Shown here one piece after another: positions 1 to 11,422 of a stretch of DNA of 64,000 nucleotides. The translations under genes were made by a program, and so were the position numbers. Numbering within the stretch: position 1 is the first letter of the stretch; every line of letters begins with the position of its first letter. The DNA lies in NCBI GenBank assembly GCA_034190875.2, contig CM067354.1, forward strand, positions 45,736,245 through 45,800,244. Direction: 5' to 3'. Under the pieces are notes generated by a model, which saw only the letters and a list, made by a program, of their open reading frames with translations, was not told where the DNA came from and made no database searches. This DNA comes from Urechis unicinctus. Lineage: Eukaryota; Annelida; Polychaeta; Xenopneusta; Urechidae.

Positions 1-17
1 TCACAAAATATACCTAA

Positions 18-179
18 ATGAAGGGCGAAATTAAGGCCAGATCTGTAAAAGCGCACCAGACTGTTTCAATTGATGAAAAAAAAAAAAAAAAAAACGCGCT
101 GATCCAACGTGAAAAAGACGATGCATTGGAAGGTATCAGACAAAAATTGGGTGCTTCTTTACCATTAAGCGGACTGTGA
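18..179 (+). CDS. Small lysine-rich ORF, unrecognised (53 codons)
   Basis: An ATG at 18 opens a frame that stays open to a TGA at 177-179, straight through a run of 19 A residues at 76-94 that encodes a short lysine block. The half after it is charged and helix-prone, beginning NALIQREKDDALEGIRQKLG. No family is recognised. It could be the 3' end of a larger gene entering from the left, or a companion of the viral-type nuclease fragment that starts about 100 bases downstream. A chance ORF is also possible. Confidence 0.25.
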   Translation: MKGEIKARSVKAHQTVSIDEKKKKKNALIQREKDDALEGIRQKLGASLPLSGL

Positions 180-285
180 ATGATATGGACCCGCCTCAAT
201 GCATAGAATAAACCCAGTGTGCGCAGATATCTTTGGTCTGTACCTATCTATTTAAACAGTAGATAGTATAAGGTATAGCTTGGTA

Positions 286-1232
286 ATGGAACAAGTGATT
301 AAGTCGTTCTGTATCTCACATGACGGGATCAGACAAAAGACAACTCAGTGGGAGAATAAAAGAAAGCACTGCATTGGTGGAAGCGACTACTCCGCGGTTA
401 TCGGTCAGGACTACTTTAACAGCAATAATAAGAAGCTGACTAAGAAAACTAGCAACGAGGGCGGCCACACGAGCGTCGCCTGCCTCTGGGGCCAGGTCTT
501 CGAGGAGGTTGCAATTGCAGTCATTGAGAGCAGATACAACACAAATGTTTACGGGAACAACATTTACATCCACCACGGCGGGGAGGATACAGCTTACTCC
601 CCAGACGGATTTTGTGTACTCCCGGTCCAGTCTGATGGTGACCTCCTCTGTCCTCCTGGGGATCCAAGTCAGGAGGAGATTGCACTGCTTGAAATAAAAT
701 GTCCTTGCACACGTATTCCTGGGAGGATTATTCCGCCCCAGTAAAAGCCTCAGATTCTGCTCGGGCTTCACCACAGTCCGCCGGCGACCATCGGGGTGTT
801 TGTGGACTGTGTTTTCCGGGTGTGTGCCTATGAGGACCTGGGAGGGCTGGAGCGTACAACTTGGAGTACCACCATAAGGACAGGAAGAAGTACAAGGAGA
901 CGGTCGCTTGGGGATACACAACCATCCAAGACATAGATGATAAAGGGGACTACGCCACAAACGGTAAGTTTGACACCATCTTCGACTACGATCTGGATCA
1001 CCACGTCCCCTGGATGGGCAGGCCGATAAAGATTCCAGAAAGACCGACTGGAGCTTTCTTCTGCTGGAAACTCTTTACGATGAGAGTGACAACAATTCGC
1101 CCAGATCCCGCCTTTATTGAGAAGAACAAACCTAAGGTGTCTCAGTTCATGGAGGAACTCGAACGGGTGAAGAAGGGAACTTACAGCGACGGTCGCAGAT
1201 ATTTCTCACTTGCTGACCTCTATTTTGACTAA
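286..1232 (+). pseudogene. Broken viral-type exonuclease (YqaJ / alkaline-nuclease-like, PD-(D/E)XK fold), likely endogenous viral element
   Basis: The fragment runs from the ATG at 286 to a stop near 741 and carries, in order, GGSDYSAVIG (about 380-410), a WGQVFEE block (about 490), SPDGF (about 600) and LLEIKCP (about 690). This is the motif series of YqaJ/lambda-exonuclease and herpesvirus-type alkaline nucleases, in which the Asp of SPDG and the Glu-x-Lys pair bind metal and cut DNA ends. After the stop the similarity continues in another frame (about 745-860) and then in a third (861-1232, ending LADLYFD). At least two frameshifts therefore break it. The gene is intronless and looks like a copy from a large DNA virus, possibly malacoherpesvirus-like. 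A phage- or giant-virus-like YqaJ source is the alternative. It is not expected to be functional. Confidence 0.55.
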
Positions 1233-1703
1233 CTACCGGCGTGGCCCTGGAGAAGATCGGTTCGAAGGGCTGGTTGACACTGTAGTATAGAGACTGGGGA
1301 GGTGCGAGCGCACTGCAGGCTGACTTATGTGAGTCAATTTGGAAAACTGCGCTCGTACCCCCAGTTTCTATACTACTACCCGCATTGTCCACATCGACAC
1401 CATTGTGTATTCCCGACTCTTTCATGGATTTCGTCAGAGTCGCTGCTGTCTGTATCTCTGCTAGCATTGTCGAGTTTGTTTGGCAAGTATTCAGGCTAAA
1501 AAAAAAACCTGGATCTGCCTGGACATTTTAATATCTTATTTGGTGTTGAAAATGATTAAACGCTCATCAGATCTGCCCGGCGATTTATAGATACAAGTGC
1601 CACTGGGCCACGCACAGACCAAGCGATGTTTACGTGGAGTGTTGTTATTGGTTGGCGAAAATCACAACAAAGTATTTTCGAAGAAAAATTGCTTCATATG
1701 CCC
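1233..1703. other. No gene recognised
   Basis: Sequence between the viral fragment and the first dispersed repeat. A minus-strand ORF (1147-1467) crosses the boundary but has no recognisable motif. A short A run lies at about 1498-1507. Nothing else can be supported. Confidence 0.4.
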
Positions 1704-1985
1704 GGGGGGTGGGGCACTTAAGTTTATAGAGGTAGTATATATGTGCCGCGCGACGGGGTATGTATTTTGGGCCTCTCGACTTGTACGACGGGTTTTTGGG
1801 CCTCATACTTGTACGACGGGGTATGTTTTTCAGGTTCAATGTGTACCACGGGTTATACATTCGCATAATACCTTGTACGACGGGGTATGCTTTTTGGCCA
1901 TTTTGACCTTGTACGACGGGTACGGGTTTTTTCCCGCGGCACACCCCTATCCAGAATAAGGCCAAGTGCCCACCCCCGCCCCCCC
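1704..1985. repeat. Dispersed inverted-repeat element with internal TGTACGACGGG repeats (copy 1)
   Basis: The segment begins GGTGGGGCACTTAAG and ends near 1963-1985 with the opposite-strand counterpart AAGTGCCCACCCCC, giving short inverted ends. Inside, the phrase CTTGTACGACGGG recurs about four to five times at irregular spacing, each followed by a T-rich stretch and GGGCC. A second copy with the same order of blocks lies at 18893-19975. It probably represents a non-autonomous DNA element. A C-homopolymer follows directly. Confidence 0.5.
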
Positions 1986-2309
1986 CCCCCCCAACCCCGG
2001 GTTCATATGTCGGTCTGCTTCATTGAATTGCAACAATTTAGCCTGAAATGGTCTATGTGTTCATCAATATTAAGTCAGGAGCCATAGTCCTCCTTTAAAT
2101 CCTCGTTAGGCGTGGTCTGTAGTAGTTCATGTACTTCTGACACCATGTTATAAAGTTAGCTATGGTATAAACTCTTGAACGAGAGAGGTACACACGTTTC
2201 TTGAGAGCAGGCGTAGGAAATCATTTATTGAGAATAAGGCAAGGGGTAGTAAGGTTGTGATTCGACTGTATGATTGTGCTATATATTATAGTTCCTTAGT
2301 GAGTACTAT
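1986..2309. other. Poly-C tract and AT-rich sequence, no gene
   Basis: A run of C residues lies around 1979-1993, followed by about 300 bases without a supportable gene. Confidence 0.4.
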
Positions 2310-3057
2310 TTGTTTTACTATTACAGCTAACAACCCTTATCTTGGTTTCGAAAATGCTTCAAAAGCATGGTATGGATTACGATTCACGCAAATTAAAGTG
2401 CTCAATCTGACTCGTTCTGTACCGTTTGAAACTAACTTGTAATATCTGAAGGAACGACATCTGTAAAGCCTGAACAAAACACAGCTGCGTCAACACTACC
2501 TTGATGGAAATAGTTTAACTTTAGTGGATGCTGCCCTACACAAGCACGCGCCAAACCTAACATACCTTTTGCTGAGATATAACAGATTGATAGAAATGGA
2601 TAATTTGATAAATGATTTGAGCAAGCTGGAACAACTTACAATTATTTATATGAGTCACCACGCGAAACGTTTGTTAGAGTCCGAAAGTGCTGTAGCCAAT
2701 AGTGGGAATCTGGAAACATCCCATCCTACCGGCCGACCAAATGACATACAAGTCTCTTCCAGTTGGTCAGCCATTAATAATTAAGCTTCTACACAGTCTT
2801 ACAAAATTATTAATGAACGAAAGCCAAACTGCAATGGCTGAAGTTCCGAAAAGTAACTTTCATATGTCAGACCAATTTGACACACTACAATTACCCAGAC
2901 ATCGGTATTCTTGTGTGGGAAGGCCCATTGCAATTTGTCAACCGGTCTATCGAACATTTGACTTGAAGATTTAGGCAGCAATGAAGCCACGTCAGTATCT
3001 ATTATTTTCTTTGGTGACAATCCTGATTCATTCAAACATATTAAGGAGTTATTAATC
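2310..3057 (+). pseudogene. Leucine-rich-repeat (Toll-like-receptor-type) ectodomain fragment, decayed
   Basis: Several frames together encode LRR-like text. Near 2320-2430 there is a stretch with IKVLNLTRS. At about 2490-2690 comes HYLDGNSLTLVDAALHKH followed by LTYLLLRYNRL and LSKLEQLTI. On the other side of further stops, at about 2830-3050, there is text resembling a final LRR and the C-terminal part of a TLR ectodomain. The spacing of Leu and Asn matches LxxLxLxxN repeats. Stops near 2440-2470 and at 2784, plus frame changes, mean it cannot encode one protein. No TIR or transmembrane domain is visible. Expanded TLR families are typical of molluscs. Whether this was ever a full receptor is inference. 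Confidence 0.45.
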
Positions 3058-3369
3058 TATAAAAGATCGGCGCATACGGCGTACGCGTGACTTATCGAGT
3101 GTGTCTTGTGTTTAATCGAATCGTGACATCAGTGCTGCAACTTATTTGTAAAGATGCATTTCACAGCATCCTACATTTGTGAATAGCTCTCTGTTGGAAC
3201 GCAGACACCCAATGAGAGACCTCGAGTTTTAATCCGCTACGCGGCTCCACGGAGCAATGCGGTCCCTCGCCTGCTTCCGGTATTCTAATACACACAGTTT
3301 ACCATAGAAGGTTGCGCAACAGTTTGGCAGGATATGCAAAGCAACTATCAAACTATCAAAACAGACTTG

Positions 3370-3835
3370 GTCCGTATGGCGAAGTCGCTGACCCGCGTCA
3401 ACCAGATTCGGGCCAAATCAATCGACCACGGTATCCGTAATGAGCCTGTGGCTCTGAGGAATATGCAGAGTTGACTGGGACCGAAGTCAAGCCATGTGGG
3501 ATTGTAGTATCCCAAACACACCCCTACCGCGCATGCTCACCAGATGGGGTTGTGTCTGATGACATGAATGTTGAGGTCAAGTGTCCCTACAGTACCAGTG
3601 ACAAACATGTCACTCCTGTCTCAGTGCCATACCTGGTTAATGAGAACAACCAGCTCACCCTTAAAGCCAACATGACTACTATTACTAAATTCAGGGCCAG
3701 TTGTTTTGCACGAACAGTCAACTTTGTCATCTTGTGGTGTATGGAGATTGTCCCCGTTACCCGTGACGATGACTTTATTACTACTATGATTTCAAAGTAA
3801 GAGGTGTCTTTCAGGGACTATTTCAAAAATGCTAT
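3370..3835 (+). pseudogene. YqaJ-type nuclease of the ISL2EU-like element, frameshifted
   Basis: The text HGIRNEPVALR (about 3430) matches the conserved region before the catalytic core. After a frame change near 3462 the frame continues with VKPCGIVVS, then ACSPDG (about 3535) and VEVKCPY (about 3570), the metal-binding Asp and Glu-x-Lys of the YqaJ fold. A second frame change near 3680 is followed by a block resembling the tyrosine-rich QGQL region of the family. At least two breaks make it non-functional. It faces the transposase at 4154-4612. Confidence 0.65.
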
Positions 3836-4153
3836 ACTTGATTCAATGTTTTTTCACAATTTCTCTTACTGAGTAGTCTTGTGCACTGATTTCTTTTTTC
3901 TTTAAGGAATCATTTGCCTGCATATTGCATGTGGTGGAATGTATAATAAACTCTTGAAACTTGAAAAGTACTAAGTGTTTTAATTGAATTATAAACAATT
4001 AACCCATTGGGGGTTCCACAGTCACTCATTCAACAGTATAGGGTTATTATAGATTACATTATAAGGCACATGGTATAAAACGACTACTACATATCACCTT
4101 TCATTGAGATTCATATAATATCACACCCTGAGTGGGAAAGACTTAAAAACACC

Positions 4154-4612
4154 TTAGGCAGTTGTGGGGACGATGCACTGCCAAAAGTTACATAACATAT
4201 AACAAACAAAGATTATATTTGAGGAAATTTGGACCTCACAGTGGATCATAGGTTCCACCAAGATTTTGAAGGTTTTTCCCAATCCTATTATCCGCTCAAT
4301 GTGCACCCTCTTGCTGGAGATCTTCCGGTCTCTCTGCACCACTTTCCCTGTCAGCTGATTCTTCCTACTGAAAAAGGTTGGTATATTTACGGTGACATCA
4401 TAGGGAGCAAATAAGTTCTGCATGACAAAGCCCTTGTCAGCCATTACCGTGTCACCCTGGTCACACATTTCTGGTAGTTTGCTCCTTTCCATCACCTGTC
4501 TGTCACTGGTTGCGCCGCCATAAGAGGTAGACACTTAGGCCTCCTGGTGTAGCTCCCACCACCACCTTCATTGTGTTACGGTTCTTGTACGTAGATAAAG
4601 TGGCCTAGAAAA
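4154..4612 (-). pseudogene. DDE_Tnp_4 (IS4/ISL2EU-type) transposase fragment, frameshifted
   Basis: The minus-strand frame 4154-4534 contains SYGGATSDRQ, GDTVMADKGF and VHIERIIGLGKTFKIL. These are the standard motifs around the second Asp and the Glu of the DDE_Tnp_4 catalytic triad. The preceding family block, with TYKNRNTMKVVVGATPGG, is visible at about 4540-4612 in another frame, so at least one frameshift separates them. The start and the first catalytic Asp were not located. The fragment ends near the family's usual C-terminal end (ML-CNF-NCIVP type). Confidence 0.7.
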
Positions 4613-4947
4613 CAATATACCTGGGTCTCTTTGATCTCGACTTGGCCAGTTGTACGTCGTCGGTCGGCTCGTTTCACAGCGTTTCGGAGATGCTCGTCCG
4701 CTACGCACAGCGCATTGACATGTGACAGCTTACCCTAAATTTCGTCACCATCAAATATCTCATGACCGCGTGACGTAGAGCGAGAAATTTTAGTCGTCGA
4801 AGTGAAGCAAAATGGAAATGAATCTCTTGTATTTACGCGTAAACCGCGAAGTAAGCGCATAACCTGATAGCTTCCGGTCGAGCTTGGGACCGCATTGCTC
4901 TGTGCTGCCACCTCTCGGAGAAAACCGCAACGCGGTCTCCCATTGGG

Positions 4948-5505
4948 CCGGTTCGTTATGATACAGCCATTATGATTACCATTTCATACACAAATTATGT
5001 TTTCGCAAATGCTGTCCCAATAGGAACATCATATCAACATTTGGATTCCGTTGAATTATCAAATAGAGTTGTTGTGTTGGTGTTTATTGTCTGACTATCG
5101 CCGTTATATCCGTTGGCAAATATATACCCCTGTACCAGCATGGGGCTATCACCACTGCCAACCAAGACGGCTCCGTTTGGCACGGTCGAGGAGATGGATT
5201 AAGCCAGTCTTAACCACAACACTAGTTGTTATTCTGGTCATTGTTATTGATCCACCCAATTTGTAATTTTCGGTTGCAATCGCTGTGGACGAGCTGCTTG
5301 GGCTGTAGCGTTACTTGTGCTTGCTTATGTATTCATCATATTGTACGCACTATGTATGATCAGTTGCTTGTCTTAGCATCAGATTTCAAGTGGAGATTTG
5401 TGTTCGATTTTAACCGTTTACTTAATTTTTTTAACGAAGACTAATTGGGAAAGCATACGATTTAACTGTTTAACAACGCCATGCTACCTTGACCGTTTTA
5501 ATGCG
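4948..5505. other. No gene recognised
   Basis: Sequence between the ISL2EU-like element and a minisatellite. Short ORFs of about 70 codons show no motif or splice context. Confidence 0.4.
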
Positions 5506-5748
5506 GAATTCAGCTCAGATAGACTGACAGTTCATGCGATGATTTCAGCTCAGATAGACTGACGGTTCTTGCGATGATTTCAGCTCAGATAGACTGACGG
5601 TTCATGCGATGATTTCAGCTCAGATAGACTGACGGTTCATGCGATGATTTCAGCTCAAATAGACTGACAGTTCATGCGATGATTTCAGCTCAGATAGACT
5701 GATGGTTCATGCGATGATTTCAACTCAGATAGACTGACGGTTCATGTG
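5506..5748. repeat. 35-bp minisatellite, about 7 copies
   Basis: The unit begins CAGCTCAGATAGACTGACGG and continues TTCATGCGATGATTT. Copies differ by one to three substitutions and no indels are obvious. Confidence 0.9.
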
Positions 5749-6739
<991 letters not shown>

Positions 6740-6746
6740 CATAGTG

Positions 6747-8129
6747 TCATCGATCGACTTTGAGAAATTTAATGCGTCTTGGTTTCTGTTTTCGTTTCGC
6801 GTGTTGTTGTAAGCGTTTGTTTTTAACCACATCAAGACCTCCCAACATTCTCCAGTTTATATCCGTTTCCGCTTTGGACCATATTGGTGGTAAAGTTGGA
6901 AGTTTATCAGTAGAGTTAATCATTGGTAAATGTGAGTGGTCTCTTGAATCAAAAGCATAGTTCTTGTCGCTACATCGTTCTCTGTCGGACACTGATTCCA
7001 GCGGTGAATCAAGAAAATTCATCGGTTTATTGAGATGTGAATGCATGGGAAAGGAATTTCTTCCGCTAAGTTCAGCACGATTTCCGGCGCGTGTCGTGAA
7101 ATCAGACAATTCCTCTGCGTCATCCTCGGGGATAGAATCCAAACTCTGATTTGGAAACTTGATTCTTTTTCTGTGAATTTTCGGTAGAGGTTGCACATAT
7201 CGGGATTTCTGCAACTCGGCAGTTTTTAATAATTTTAAAGCAGAATGCAGCAGTTCTTTTGTAGCGTTTTCCCGTTTGATCCGAGCTAAGTCGCGTTCCG
7301 TGGCACTCCCGGAATCTGCAATACCCATCGTGCTGTCGTCGTCATTTTCAATGATGGCATCAGTTTCTCTGAGGCTTAAAGAATGTGTATCGCTATTTCC
7401 AGGAATAGCCACATTAACGACCGGAAGTTTAAACCTAACTGTTGTTGTCTTTGGCGTGATTAGCCCATTACAACCGTCAGTAGAAGAAGCAGACGATCGG
7501 GGCACATCGATGGTTAACGTAGTATCACTGTCCGTATCTTGTATCCATGCGTTTGTGTTTTTATTCAATTTTGTTGAATTTTGATGCGAAAAGGGGAAAA
7601 TGTGTTCAACATTGTTGATTTCTTGTAGGTCAGAGGCGCTGGCGAAGTTCATGGGGAGTTTCTCCTTACAACTGACTGTTTTTAACGAGGCGTTCAGCAC
7701 AGCGCCTTTCATTTGAGGAATAGTCGTGTGGCTTCGCGGCATATTTAAGGATTTCTGGCGCGCGCCCTCTGGCAGCGAAGGAGCTGACTTGGTGGACCAA
7801 GAGAGAGGTGCAGCCGTAAGCTTGGGAAGAAAGCGTGATTTAGGAATAGTTCTGGCTGTGAGTTGCAGAGAGTGTACATCAGCATCGATACATTGCTTTT
7901 TGCGATTAACTTCTCGTACGCGGTCGTTGTATTCTAGCATAGAGCCTTTGGCGTCCAAATAAGTAACTTGGGAGCGCTTGATATTGAAGTTACTGTCGTA
8001 ATTGACAGATCGCCGGCGTATGGGATGCTGATTTGAGTCAGAGTTCAGGGGATGCGACAGTATTCGTGACGTGGTGGGCGTGTTGTGCAATGCGCATGCG
8101 CTGGACAATAGGCTGCCGTTGGATGCCAT
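6747..8129 (-). CDS. Unrecognised intronless protein of 460 aa
   Basis: This is the only long non-repetitive single-exon ORF in the window. The ATG at 8129 has a good context (CCAACATGG); the stop is TGA at 6747-6749. The protein is rich in Ser, Asn, Pro and Arg, so mostly disordered. It has a probable helix at about residues 275-305 ([20 protein letters not shown]), a proline-basic segment at about 312-325 ([13 protein letters not shown]), and a C-terminal block ending in a basic tail ([19 protein letters not shown], then a run of Lys/Arg). No signal peptide, membrane segment or known domain is seen. Normal amino-acid mix and length argue against a chance ORF. It may be a nuclear or cytoskeletal scaffold, but no function is claimed. 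Confidence 0.75.
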   Translation of the reverse strand: MASNGSLLSSACALHNTPTTSRILSHPLNSDSNQHPIRRRSVNYDSNFNIKRSQVTYLDAKGSMLEYNDRVREVNRKKQCIDADVHSLQLTARTIPKSRFLPKLTAAPLSWSTKSAPSLPEGARQKSLNMPRSHTTIPQMKGAVLNASLKTVSCKEKLPMNFASASDLQEINNVEHIFPFSHQNSTKLNKNTNAWIQDTDSDTTLTIDVPRSSASSTDGCNGLITPKTTTVRFKLPVVNVAIPGNSDTHSLSLRETDAIIENDDDSTMGIADSGSATERDLARIKRENATKELLHSALKLLKTAELQKSRYVQPLPKIHRKRIKFPNQSLDSIPEDDAEELSDFTTRAGNRAELSGRNSFPMHSHLNKPMNFLDSPLESVSDRERCSDKNYAFDSRDHSHLPMINSTDKLPTLPPIWSKAETDINWRMLGGLDVVKNKRLQQHAKRKQKPRRIKFLKVDR

Positions 8130-8460
8130 GTTGGTACTCGTTGACTCTGTACTTGTCTACCAGTTGCTCACCGACCCTACCACACTTCCTGCAACAATAT
8201 TGAGACAAAAGTGAACAGTTCATTCTAAAATACACGTGTACCACAAAACTATTAGCGGCTACGGACAAGGCCGTCTTAAGACGCGCGAGCCTGTTGTATG
8301 ATTTGTGATCCATAATTTTCTGTGATCGAAATAGTCCCAACAAATAATCATGTTACTCGAGAGTACCTCACAGTTACAAACTTTTTTTACGCTCACAGCT
8401 GAATTGAGTGAGTTTTCCCATGGCGAGTCGAGCGTACCCCAGACTTCCGGCCCCATGTAT
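8130..8460 (-). promoter_or_regulatory. Probable 5' leader and promoter of the 460-aa gene
   Basis: On the minus strand an acceptor-like TATTGTTGCAG lies at about 8190-8200, suggesting that the coding exon is preceded by a non-coding one. An ETS-like CCGGAAGT lies at 8441-8448. Both are sequence matches only. Confidence 0.3.
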
Positions 8461-9414
8461 CCAGTCTTGGTATTACAACAGCCTTTATATATTTCTGCCT
8501 AGATCGACAGCGAAATCCTAGTGCTGACGCCCAATGGGTCCTTCGTGTAACTGCCTGTCAGTCGTAAATTCCTTTAGCAGGCATATTTATAACCCCTACT
8601 TCTCGCGTCTGCGCCCGTTTAGATAAGACTCGCACCCTAGTCTTAGTCATATATTGACATCCTTCTTATTAACGACTGCCATCTTGCATTCCCAAAAACC
8701 ACATCCAACCCCACCCCGAACCCCAACCCAATGCTACCTCGCGTCATTATTGAATCACATGCTTCAAGAAAACCTGAAACTGTAATCTTCTCACAAAGCC
8801 TTTGAATTTGTCTTATTGAACAGATTCCTTCTGTAGGATATTGGTTTTCAATTAGTTTATCGGACTTCGGGTGCCTTAACAATATATCGAGATGAAAGCC
8901 AAGACTATTTGGTCACACGCCAGTGCTAATGAGCATATTTTATTTAAAGTTAACAAAATCTCGTGGTTGTTACTGAAATAACACCATAACATCGACAACT
9001 CGTGATTTTCTCTGTGTTGATATTAACGCTATTGACACACGTGTTCAAGACTGCATTACCAAAGCAAGGTTCTCTAATATTTTGGTGCGGGATTAATAAC
9101 ATACTGCCCCCACCCAGCTCCCATTATATGTAGGGTTGGGGATTTTAATCTTTAATTTGTATAACTATTTACACAGAGGAGTGGGTCACAGTTGGAATCT
9201 CGCCAAAATAAGCAATCTTTATCCAGTACCGTTCTGTTTATCAAGAAGTACGCCACATAATACCCTGCTGCCTCGAGTCGTTATCTCAAATACGAGCGAC
9301 AGATTTGTAGCAATCAAAAAGCGTCATATTCAGTCGTCATAACAACCAAGCGGTCATGTGTAATCGTGAGCCCTGATTAAGACAACATTCTGAAAAGTCC
9401 AGGCCAAAGAGAGC
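8461..9414. other. No gene recognised
   Basis: AT-rich intergenic sequence; small ORFs only, without motifs. Confidence 0.4.
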
Positions 9415-9935
9415 CACGCGCCACTTGTTAACTCCGGACTACAGACAGCCACTAGCCACTTGTTAGCTCCGGACTACAGACAGCCACGCGCCACTTGTTA
9501 ACTCCGGACTACAGACAGCCACTAGCCACTTGTTAACTCCGGATTACAGACAGCCACGCGCCACTTGTTAACTCCGGACTACAAACAGCCACTAGCCACT
9601 TGTTAACTCCGGACTACAGACTGCCACGCGCCACTTGTTCACCTGACTACAGACAGCCACTAGCCACTTGTTCACCTAACTACAAACAGCCACTAGCCAC
9701 TTGTTCACCTGACTACAGACTGCCACTAGCCCCTTGTTCACCTGACTGCAGACAGCCACTAGCACCTTGTTCACCTGACAACAGACAACCACTAGCCCCT
9801 TGTTCACTCCTGACTACAGACTGCCACTAGCCCCTAGTTCACCCTGACTACAGACTGCCACCCCCTAGTTCACCTGATTACAGACTGCCACCAGCCCCTT
9901 GTTCACCTGACTACAGACAGCCACCCGCAACCCTC
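9415..9935. repeat. 35-bp minisatellite with alternating subunits, degenerating to about 31-33 bp
   Basis: The unit reads CCACTTGTTAACTCCGGACT followed by ACAGACAGCC and a five-base ending. In the first part the ending alternates ACGCG / ACTAG, a 70-bp higher-order pattern. After about 9630 the TAACTCCGG part is shortened to TCACCTG and copies become irregular. Confidence 0.9.
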
Positions 9936-10418
9936 CCCCCTCCCGGTAGGCCCATGTGATTAACCGCCCTCATAGTTAACAGAGCCTGTGATATAACTGT
10001 GACTGGGGCTATGGTTAACGTGGTCTCAAGTCCATACCGTGAGAAATCCTGGCGGTCGAGTCTGAGACGAGTGCCGTTGACATGTCGCATGTTATGAATG
10101 ACGTTAGGAACCGGGTTATACAAAGACCAACAATGGGCATCGACATCGCTGACAGCGCCAGCACAAACGGGCTGGAGATATTCTGTCTGGTTACGGGGCC
10201 AGGGTGTGAAGTGGTTGGGTGAAGTGTAGCCCGAATTCCGCACTCAATGAAGGGTTCGTGGCGGGGGCAATGTTTGTAAGCATTATGTAACAATATGAAA
10301 TGCTGTAAACTGAAATGATTTACATCCAGCTGGTTTTAAACTGAGCGAGTGAGAGAGCGTATCTGTCCTTGGCTGTGTATGTGTGTATGCGTGTGTGTAT
10401 GTGCATGTGTGTGTGATC
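9936..10418. other. No gene recognised; GT-rich tract near the end
   Basis: No supportable gene. A GTGT-rich tract lies at about 10374-10415, just before the next tandem repeat. Confidence 0.4.
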
Positions 10419-10760
10419 TCACAGGATTATGATCAGCCCTGCTTGATCACACGGGATTATGATGATCCCTGCTTGATCTTACAGGATCATGATCAGCCCT
10501 GCTTGATCACACGGGATTATGATGATCCCTGGTTGATCTTACAGTATCATGATCAGCCCTGCTTGATCACACGGGATTATGATGATCCCAATGTGATCTA
10601 ACAGGGTCGTAATAATACCGGGTTATCACTCAAGATCATGTAACTCACGTCTAGATCCTGCAGCATCATGATCATCCCGGCTCGATCCCACAACACTGCG
10701 TCAGGCCTGATCCTAGGATCATATTCATCCTAGCATGATCTCACTGGATCCGGGTTATTC
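10419..10760. repeat. 30-bp tandem repeat in 60-bp dimers (clean to about 10605, then decayed)
   Basis: Subunits alternate GGATTATGATGATCCCTGCT and GGATCATGATCAGCCCTGCT, each with a TTGATCNCAC-type linker. GATC and ATGATCA-like palindromes recur throughout. Beyond 10605 the same phrases persist with substitutions. The overlapping ORF is a by-product of the repeat. Confidence 0.85.
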
Positions 10761-11422
10761 CGGTCGGTGGTGTATCCCCGTTTAGAATATTAAAGACCTA
10801 ATGTTATGTCAAATGGTAGATATTGTTTGTCTGTATACAATATATGACCAAGTTCGGACTTTATAATATTTGCTACTGGGCATGTTTTGATATAAACTCC
10901 AGCATGACGTAGATTACAAACATTCACATAATTTCTTAGAACAGTTCACAATAGAAAGTTTCCGTAATGTAAACTATGTGAGATCACGCCTCGTAGGGAG
11001 CATTCTTACATAGACCAACACCACTTAACCAACAGTCAACAAACTCTCACTCTGTACGCATAATCAATCAAACCTATTTGATCGGAGGACTTTTGGAGAA
11101 GACTTTTCGTGAGGGTGTCAATTTGTCTGACAGTGGTTGGTGTTGACATTGGTAGTATTTGGTGGGAGTTTGTTTACTGGCATTCTGCGTAACAGGACGG
11201 TGTGTATCAAGCTTTGTAACTACGGAATTCGCTATTGTTGGAACACATAATCAGTAATGCTGCCTTACTTCTGGTGTTATACAGCTTGAAATGGACACTG
11301 TGTTTGATGATCACATCGACCGTTTTGCGCCTCTTTAAGAACGATAATGTGTGCACCGCGGGTGGTTGAAATATGATATATAAAATGCTAGGATTAGTTA
11401 AATATTGTCTTCATGTCGCTTA
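10761..11422. other. No gene recognised
   Basis: AT-rich sequence without supportable exons or repeats. Confidence 0.4.

Larger units (their letters stand above)
3208..4947. mobile_element. ISL2EU-like DNA transposon remnant (YqaJ nuclease plus DDE_Tnp_4 transposase, convergent)
   Basis: Inverted ends can be read directly: CCCAATGAGAGACC at 3208-3221 pairs with GGTCTCCCATTGGG at 4934-4947, and the inner block GAGCAATGCGGTCCC at 3252-3265 pairs with GGGACCGCATTGCTC at 4886-4900. Between them lie a plus-strand YqaJ-like gene and a minus-strand DDE_Tnp_4-like transposase in tail-to-tail order. That pairing of genes is the known layout of the ISL2EU/IS4EU superfamily. Both genes are frameshifted, so this copy is dead. 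No clear target-site duplication was seen. Confidence 0.7.

Noticed and set aside
1147..1467. Minus-strand ORF of 106 codons overlapping the viral nuclease end
   Set aside because: No motif, lies partly antisense to recognisable nuclease sequence, and no promoter or companion gene is visible. A small viral gene cannot be fully excluded.
6760..7962. Plus-strand ORFs antisense to the 460-aa gene
   Set aside because: Short, interrupted, no motif; the uninterrupted minus frame explains the region.
9415..10605. CRISPR-like array
   Set aside because: Repeats are contiguous with no unique spacers, and the genome is eukaryotic.
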